Shown here one piece after another: positions 59,337-64,000 of a stretch of DNA of 64,000 bases. Every line of letters starts with the position of its first letter. Within the stretch, counting starts at the first letter, position 1. The translations under genes and the position numbers were made by a program. Origin of the DNA: Derxia gummosa DSM 723 (lineage in GTDB: Bacteria; Pseudomonadota; Gammaproteobacteria; Burkholderiales; Burkholderiaceae_E); contig NZ_AXWS01000013.1 in the NCBI RefSeq assembly GCF_000482785.1, positions 62,001 to 126,000 on the forward strand, written 5' to 3'. The notes under the pieces are model-generated. The model did no database searches. It had not been told where the DNA came from and worked only from the letters and a program-made list of their open reading frames with translations.

Positions 59337-60608
59337 TCAGAGGAAGCGCGAGACGATCGGGCAGTTGACGATGAAGCCGGTCGAGCCGAACGGACCGCCG
59401 CCGGGGCCGGTGAGGAAGCCGCGCTGCACGTTGCCGAGGAACTCGAACTCGCCGGTCAGGCGGGCGCGGTAGTCATGGCTGACAGCGCTTGCAGTCCATT
59501 CACCGACGTTCAGATCCCAGAGCGGACTGTAGTCGGTGGCGACGGTCGGGATGCCGCCGAGCACGTTGAGCGGGCCGCCGTCGCCGCGCAGCGCGCTGTC
59601 GAAGCCCTGGCGCTGCGGATGCACTTCGCCGGCCACGTCGTTGCTCGCGCCGTTGACGACCGCGAACAGGCGCTCGACCGCGCTGAAGGCCGTGTCGTCG
59701 TTGCCGACCTTGATGTCGACCAGGCCCGGGGCGAGCGTGGCACCTTCCATCGCGGCGGGCAGCGCATGGCTGGCCTCGGTGCTCAGGTAGAGCACCGGCC
59801 GGCCGAAGCTGAAGCCGGTCGTGAGCGCGAGCGTGACCACGCGGTCGCGCGGGCAGATGCTGACCACCTTGTCATGCACGAGGTGGTAGTCGGCATTGCC
59901 GTTGCAGAAGGCGTCGAGCGTCGCGGCCGGCGTGCCGAAGGCGACGATCGGCGCGTTGTACACATGGCCGCCGATCATCGCGAGCGGGCTGTAGTCGGCA
60001 TCGCCCACCGAGCCGGGCTGGAAGGCCGAGGGCGGGAAGGGATGCGGCTCGGCGCCGGGCGTGACCGCGTGCACGGGCGAGAAATCGACCCGGCCCGACT
60101 CGAACACCACCACGGTCTCGCCGTCGATGAGCTGCTGGCTCGCATGCCGCACGCCACGGCCGACGGCCGCATAGCTCAGCTTGGACGAGAAATTGATGCC
60201 GAGCGCGGCGGCGTTGGCCTCGTCGTCGGTGTCGGTGAGGATGTACCAGACGGTCTCGCCGGAGGCGAGCCTGCCCTTGTAGAGCGGCAGCGTGAGCCGG
60301 CCCTTCTCCTCGTCGAGCGTGCCGGCCTTGAGCAGCTGGTAGGGGCCGACCAGTTCCTTCTGCACGGTGGACGGCGCGGTGCCGAAGTAGGTGGCCGGCA
60401 CGTCGGCGCCGATGGACGCGGGGGCGGGCTGGATCTCGGTGATGGCGGTCGGGTTCTGGATGGCGGTCACGCCGCTGGTGAGGTCGCCGCTGGCGGCGCC
60501 GGGGCTGACGTCGGGACCGGCGCTCGGCGCGGGGCTGTCGCCACCGCCGCCGCCACAGGCGGCCAGCGCGAGACTCATGAGCAGGGGTGCGAGATTGAGG
60601 GGCTTCAC
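59337..60608 (-). CDS. Secreted lipoprotein of unknown function, tandem paralogue 1
   Basis: A 423-residue exported protein with a lipobox LALAAC before a GGGGG run. The mature part begins with a Ser/Pro/Ala linker. The rest is about three-quarters identical by eye to the next gene's product: ITEIQPAPASIGADVP, YFGTAPSTVQKEL, GPYQLLKAGT, GRLASGETVWY, NVLGGIPTVATDYSPLWDLNV, ending NCPIV-RFL. GTG 60608 is selected for the lipoprotein signal. I recognise no named domain. An iterated palindrome-like site is at 59480-59493. Confidence 0.8.
   Translation of the reverse strand: MKPLNLAPLLMSLALAACGGGGGDSPAPSAGPDVSPGAASGDLTSGVTAIQNPTAITEIQPAPASIGADVPATYFGTAPSTVQKELVGPYQLLKAGTLDEEKGRLTLPLYKGRLASGETVWYILTDTDDEANAAALGINFSSKLSYAAVGRGVRHASQQLIDGETVVVFESGRVDFSPVHAVTPGAEPHPFPPSAFQPGSVGDADYSPLAMIGGHVYNAPIVAFGTPAATLDAFCNGNADYHLVHDKVVSICPRDRVVTLALTTGFSFGRPVLYLSTEASHALPAAMEGATLAPGLVDIKVGNDDTAFSAVERLFAVVNGASNDVAGEVHPQRQGFDSALRGDGGPLNVLGGIPTVATDYSPLWDLNVGEWTASAVSHDYRARLTGEFEFLGNVQRGFLTGPGGGPFGSTGFIVNCPIVSRFL
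59480..59493. repeat. Iterated palindrome, degenerate (paralogue 1)
   Basis: TGACAGCGCTTGCA, two mismatches in one arm; coding strand reads T-A-S-A-V, a different phase. Confidence 0.35.
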
Positions 60609-60637
60609 GGCTTTCTCCTGAAGAGGTGTGGGGCGCT

Positions 60638-61822
60638 TCAGAGGAAGCGGAAGACGATCGGGCAGTTGACGATGAGGCCGCTCGAACCGAAGGCCTTGCC
60701 GCCCGGCCCGGTGAGCCAGCCGGCACGCACGTAGCCGAGGGTCTGGAACTCGTCGCGCAGGCGGGCGCGGTAGTGCTTGTCGATCGCGTGCCGGGTCCAC
60801 TGGCCGACGTTCAGGTCCCAGAGCGGGCTGTAGTCGGTGGCGACGGTCGGGATGCCGCCGAGCACGTTGAGCGGGCCGCCCTCGCCCTTGAGCGCGCTGT
60901 TGAAGCCCTGGCGCTGCGGATGGATGACGCCGGCCTCGACATTGGTCGGGCCGTTGATGACCGCGAACAGCCGCTCGACCGCGCTGAAGGCGCTGTCGTC
61001 GCCGCCGACGCGCACGTCGGTCAGGCCGGGGGCGAGCGTCGCGCCTTCGAGCGCGGCGGGCAGGGCGTTGTTGGCTTCGGTGCTCAGGTAGAGCACCGGG
61101 CGGCCGAAGCTGAAGCCGGTCGTGAGCGCGAGCGTGACGACCTGGTCGCGCGGGCAGATGCTCACGACCTTGTCATGCACGACCGAATGGTCGGCGTTGC
61201 CCGAGCAGTACTCGTTGAGCTTGGCCTCGCTGACGTTGAACGCGACCATCGGCGCGTTGTAGATGTAGTCGCCGATCTTCGCGAGCGGGCTGTAGTCGGC
61301 ATCGCCGACCGAGCCGGGCTGCACCGCCGTCGGCGGGAACACATTGGGCTCGGCGCCCGGCGTGACCAAATGCACCGGCGAGAAATCGACCCGGCCGCGC
61401 TCGAACACCACGACGGTCTCGCCATTGATGAGCTGCTGGCTCGCCTTGCGCACGCCCCGGCCCACGTCGGCATAGACGAGCTTGGACGAGAAGTTGAGGC
61501 CGAGCGCGGCGGCGTTGGCTTCGTCGCTGGTGTCGGTCAGCACGTACCAGACGGTCTCGCCGCTGGCGAGCCGGCCCTTGTAGAGCGGGAGGGTGATCGT
61601 GCCCTTCTCCTGGTCGATGGTGCCGGCCTTGAGCAGCTGGTAGGGGCCGATCAGTTCCTTCTGCACGGTGGACGGCGCGGTGCCGAAGTAGGTGACCGGC
61701 ACATCCGCGCCGATGGAGGCCGGCGCGGGCTGGATCTCGGTGATGGGGGTCTGGACCGGCAGGCCCTGGGCGAGCGCGGGAAGCGCGAGACACCAGCCTG
61801 CCAGCGTGAGGATCTTCTTCAT
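60638..61822 (-). CDS. Secreted protein of unknown function, tandem paralogue 2
   Basis: A 394-residue paralogue of the following gene, 29 nt upstream of it, but with a cleavable signal peptide (MKKILTLAGWCLALPALA|QG) instead of a lipobox. Same conserved blocks (YFGTAPSTVQKEL, NAAALGLNFSSKLVY, VHDKVVSICPRD, ALTTGFSFGRPVLYLSTEA, NVLGGIPTVATDYSPLWDLNV). Two conserved Cys (in YCSGNAD and SICPRD) and a near-terminal Cys (NCPIV) may form disulfides. No family recognised. A tandem duplication with split localisation is likely. Confidence 0.8.
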   Translation of the reverse strand: MKKILTLAGWCLALPALAQGLPVQTPITEIQPAPASIGADVPVTYFGTAPSTVQKELIGPYQLLKAGTIDQEKGTITLPLYKGRLASGETVWYVLTDTSDEANAAALGLNFSSKLVYADVGRGVRKASQQLINGETVVVFERGRVDFSPVHLVTPGAEPNVFPPTAVQPGSVGDADYSPLAKIGDYIYNAPMVAFNVSEAKLNEYCSGNADHSVVHDKVVSICPRDQVVTLALTTGFSFGRPVLYLSTEANNALPAALEGATLAPGLTDVRVGGDDSAFSAVERLFAVINGPTNVEAGVIHPQRQGFNSALKGEGGPLNVLGGIPTVATDYSPLWDLNVGQWTRHAIDKHYRARLRDEFQTLGYVRAGWLTGPGGKAFGSSGLIVNCPIVFRFL

Positions 61823-61953
61823 TCGATTCTCCGTCGGGCGACTGCGAAGATGCAGTGGGCTCAGCATCGGCAGCGCAAGGGAAGAAATCCTCACGAAACA
61901 TTCAAGCCGGTTGCACCTTATGGAGCGGAGAGACGATTCACGAACATCCGCTC

Positions 61954-61973
61954 TAGAATCGGCGCGAACCGAT
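61954..61973 (+). promoter_or_regulatory. -10 element and overlapping dyad before TetR gene 2
   Basis: TAGAAT (61954-61959) is a good sigma-70 -10; the dyad ATCGG-N6-CCGAT (61958-61973) overlaps it, as expected for an autorepressed TetR gene. No strong -35 seen. Confidence 0.45.
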
Positions 61974-61991
61974 CAGAAGAGGAACGCCGCC

Positions 61992-62645
61992 ATGGCCCGC
62001 CCGCGCGAATTCGACGAGAACACCGCCCTCGACGCGGCCATGGGCTGCTTCTGGCATCGCGGCTACGAGGCGACCTCGATGCGCGACCTGGGCGCCGACA
62101 TGGGCATGACGGCGGCGAGCATCTACAACGCCTTCGGCGACAAGGCCGCGCTGTTCCGGCGCGCGCTGGAGCACTACCTCGACGGCGCGGCGCGCGAGCG
62201 CATCGCGCGGCTGGAGCAGATGCCGTCGCCGCGCGCGGCGGTGATGGCCTTTCTCGACGAACTGGTCGATGCCTCGGCGCGCGACCGGGCGAAGCGCGGC
62301 TGCATGCTGGTCAACACCGCGCTCGAACTCGGGCCGCACGACGCCGAGATGCGCAGACTCGTGGGGCGCGAGCTGGCGGCGATCGAGGGCTTCTTCCGGG
62401 GCCGGTTGCGCGCGGCCGACGCGGCGGGCGAACTGCCGCCGGGCAGCAGTCCCGATGATCTCGCGCGGCTGCTGCTCGGGCTGCTGCTGGGCATCCGCGT
62501 GCTGGCGCGCTCGAAGCCGCAACGCGCCCTGCTCGAAGGCATGCTGCGGCCGGTGCGCGGGCTGCTCGGGCTGGCATGCGACGGCGACGGCGCGACCGCC
62601 GGCAGCCTCGCCGACGAGGCCGAACCGGCGGACGCGAGCGCCTGA
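61992..62645 (+). CDS. TetR-family transcriptional regulator 2
   Basis: A 217-residue TetR protein with HTH (about residues 8-50; DENTALDAAMGCFWHRGYEATSM, LGADMGMTAASIYNAFGDKAALF) and a ligand domain (RAKRGCMLVNTALELGPHDAEM motif of the AcrR/NemR-like branch). It is divergent from the paralogous secreted-protein genes and convergent with the HbpS-like gene; target not known. GAGGAAC (61979-61985) is its ribosome-binding site. Confidence 0.92.
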   Translation: MARPREFDENTALDAAMGCFWHRGYEATSMRDLGADMGMTAASIYNAFGDKAALFRRALEHYLDGAARERIARLEQMPSPRAAVMAFLDELVDASARDRAKRGCMLVNTALELGPHDAEMRRLVGRELAAIEGFFRGRLRAADAAGELPPGSSPDDLARLLLGLLLGIRVLARSKPQRALLEGMLRPVRGLLGLACDGDGATAGSLADEAEPADASA

Positions 62646-62666
62646 CGCGGCGCCGGCCGCACGGCA

Positions 62667-63227
62667 TCACGGCCGCCCGAGCGCCTCCACTCGCGCCTGG
62701 ATCGCCGCCACGCCAGCGCTCGCGCAGCGCTCATCGAGGGCGCCGCCGGGCGCGCCGCCCACGCCGAGCGCGGCGAGCGTCTCCTCGCCACGCCGGATCG
62801 CCACACCGCCCGCGAGCAGGATCACGTTCGGCACCGACGCGAGCGCCGGGCCGGTCGGCGTGCGGCCGACCTTCTCGGCGAGCGCGCCGGTGGTGGCCGC
62901 GCCGAAGATCGGCCCGAGCGTCACCGCCGTGTAGGCCTTGCGGAAGGCGGTGTCGCGGGTGTGGATGGTGCTGTGGTCGCCGCGCAGGAAGGCGCGCTCG
63001 ACGCCGGCCGCGTCCACCACCGAGGCCGAGACGCGATGGCCGTCGGCCTCGCAGGCGCGGATGGCTTCCCGCGCCGCCGTGTGGGCGAGTTCCAACGGCA
63101 GCGTGACGCCGCTGGTGAGCACCTGAGCGCCGGCGGGCAAGGCCGCGGCGGCGGTCAGCACCCAGCCGGCGACGGCGAAGCCCAGCCGGGCCGCGCGCAG
63201 CGTTGCAAAGGCTTGCGACGCATCCAT
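62667..63227 (-). CDS. HbpS/GlcG-like (DUF336) haem-binding family protein, exported
   Basis: A 186-residue protein with a hydrophobic N-terminal signal (residues about 12-35) and the DUF336 fold: TLPLELAHTAAREAIRACEA, HRVSASVVDAAGVERAFLRGD, TAFRKAYTAVTLG, GGVAIRRGEETLAALGVGGAPGG. Family members include haem-degrading HbpS and GlcG; function within this locus is unknown. It follows the alpha/beta hydrolase gene by 8 nt on the same strand. An iterated palindrome lies at 63204-63217. Confidence 0.9.
   Translation of the reverse strand: MDASQAFATLRAARLGFAVAGWVLTAAAALPAGAQVLTSGVTLPLELAHTAAREAIRACEADGHRVSASVVDAAGVERAFLRGDHSTIHTRDTAFRKAYTAVTLGPIFGAATTGALAEKVGRTPTGPALASVPNVILLAGGVAIRRGEETLAALGVGGAPGGALDERCASAGVAAIQARVEALGRP
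63204..63217. repeat. Iterated palindrome (HbpS-like gene 5' end)
   Basis: TGCAAAGGCTTGCG, one arm mismatch; coding strand reads S-Q-A-F-A. Confidence 0.55.
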
Positions 63228-63235
63228 CGCCGGCC

Positions 63236-64000
63236 TCAGGCGAGAAAGCGGCGGCGGATCAGCCCGGCGATGCCGGCCGCGTCCTCCTCCAGCGCGAAAT
63301 GCCCGCTGTCGAACAGATGCAGCTCGGCATCGTTCAGCTCGCGCACCATGGCTTCGGCGCCCGGCACGAGGAAGAACGGGTCGCCGCTGCCCCAGGTCAC
63401 GAGGGTCGGGGGCTGGTGCTCGCGCATCCAGTCGGCCCAGGCGTCGTAGCGCGCGACGTTGCTGGCGTAGTCGCGGAACAGCGCGAGCTGGCGCTCGGTC
63501 GCGCCCTCGCGGTCGAGCGTGGTGGCCTGGTCATGGGTCCAGGCGTCGGGGTCGAGACCGTCGGGATCGCGCGCGCCGGCGGTGTACTGGAACTTCGTCA
63601 TCTCGGCCGTGAGCAGCTGGCGCGCGTTGCGGTCGTCGTTCTGCTGCCAGAGCGGCATGAACACGTCGGCGGCGGCCTGGCTCACGCCTTCCATGCGGAA
63701 GTTGGCGTTCTGGATCACGAAGCCGGCCACGCGCGCCGGGTCCGTCACCGCGAGGCGCATGCCGACCGGGCCGCCGTAGTCCTGCATGTAGAACACGGCG
63801 CGGCGCACTTCGAGCCGGTCGAGCAGGCGATCGACGGTGGCGGCGAGATTGTCGAAGGTCCAGTCGTAGTCGGCCGGCGCCGATGAATGGCCGAAGCCCG
63901 GATAGTCGGGCGCGATCACGCGGAAGCGGTCGGCCAGCAGCGGAATGAGCTTGCGGAACATGTGCGACGACGACGGGAAACCATGCAGCAGCACGATGGC
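63236..64000 (-). CDS. Alpha/beta hydrolase, haloalkane dehalogenase/epoxide hydrolase-like (5' partial)
   Basis: The frame is open to the window edge, so the N-terminus is missing (about 30 residues expected). Visible: oxyanion motif LLHGFPSSSHMF, PDYPGFGHS, nucleophile elbow YMQDYGGPVG with Asp as nucleophile (the dehalogenase/epoxide hydrolase type), acid in WGSGDPFF and His in DSGHFALEED. Members hydrolyse halides, epoxides or fluoroacetate-like substrates; none can be chosen here. The HbpS-like gene follows 8 nt downstream. Confidence 0.9.
   Translation of the reverse strand, partial: AIVLLHGFPSSSHMFRKLIPLLADRFRVIAPDYPGFGHSSAPADYDWTFDNLAATVDRLLDRLEVRRAVFYMQDYGGPVGMRLAVTDPARVAGFVIQNANFRMEGVSQAAADVFMPLWQQNDDRNARQLLTAEMTKFQYTAGARDPDGLDPDAWTHDQATTLDREGATERQLALFRDYASNVARYDAWADWMREHQPPTLVTWGSGDPFFLVPGAEAMVRELNDAELHLFDSGHFALEEDAAGIAGLIRRRFLA

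Noticed and set aside
61901-61915. TTCAAGCCGGTTGCA before TetR gene 2 as a palindrome copy
   Set aside because: Core is 5 bp instead of 4 and the left arm has a mismatch.

Overview
The window reads as a very GC-rich (about 70 %) Gram-negative chromosome with dense, mostly co-directional operons, ATGA/GTGA start-stop overlaps, a single-locus system I cytochrome c maturation cluster, a PEP-CTERM protein, betaproteobacterial-type porin and FUSC efflux genes. This suggests a betaproteobacterium of the order Burkholderiales; the genus cannot be fixed from the sequence alone. I saw no rRNA, tRNA, CRISPR array, insertion sequence or prophage.

Layout. 1-5937 (+): ccmB(partial)-C-D-E-F-G-H-I, haem export and cytochrome c assembly. 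6012-12748: a YnfA-type membrane protein, then a four-gene FUSC/AaeB-type efflux operon (-) and a divergent LysR regulator with a large shared dyad between them. 12733-15495 (-): FadL-type porin, two YeeE/YedE-type (sulfur-transport family) proteins and an unknown membrane protein. 15659-16618 (-): PEP-CTERM protein. 16798-25585 (-): nine-gene operon of exported proteins (PSCyt2/PSD1 cytochrome, DUF1501 protein, two class II c cytochromes, a dihaem cytochrome, peroxiredoxin, SMP-30 lactonase, dienelactone hydrolase, lectin-like protein) preceded by a good sigma-54 promoter and by a sigma-54 activator gene (26039-27283).

27545-32609 (+): rhodanese, serine O-acetyltransferase, XRE regulator, family 2A (SrpI-type) encapsulin shell and a cysteine desulfurase with a roughly 310-residue low-complexity N-terminal cargo extension. 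This is an encapsulin-based sulfur nanocompartment operon. 32877-35399: an RTX/type I-secreted protein interrupted by one in-frame amber codon. 35618-45258: a CoA-dependent acid catabolism region (porin, MFS, thiolase, amidohydrolase; TetR; two enoyl-CoA hydratases, EntE-like acid ligase, SDR) whose promoters share a TetR-like operator. 45471-51059 (+): Fur-box-controlled ferric siderophore module (TonB receptor, periplasmic esterase, two small membrane proteins, PepSY protein). 51410-57490: secreted beta-propeller, two ECF sigma/anti-sigma pairs, an orphan OmpR-type regulator, and a Tat-exported metallophosphoesterase with a CuA-like cupredoxin, driven by divergent identical ECF promoters. 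57574-64000: a frameshifted EamA transporter, a GST, two tandem paralogous secreted proteins of unknown function, TetR, an HbpS/GlcG-like protein and a partial alpha/beta hydrolase.

The most unexpected signal is not a gene. A 14-bp palindrome of the form TGCAA-N4-TTGCA (commonest core GCGC) recurs at 19 places, nearly all inside genes and mostly in one reading phase (x-Gln-Ala-Leu-Ala). It forces codons (CAA, CTT, ATT, GCA) that the surrounding genes otherwise avoid, so selection appears to act on the DNA word. One copy forms the core of a bidirectional terminator-like hairpin, and a 16-kb stretch has none.
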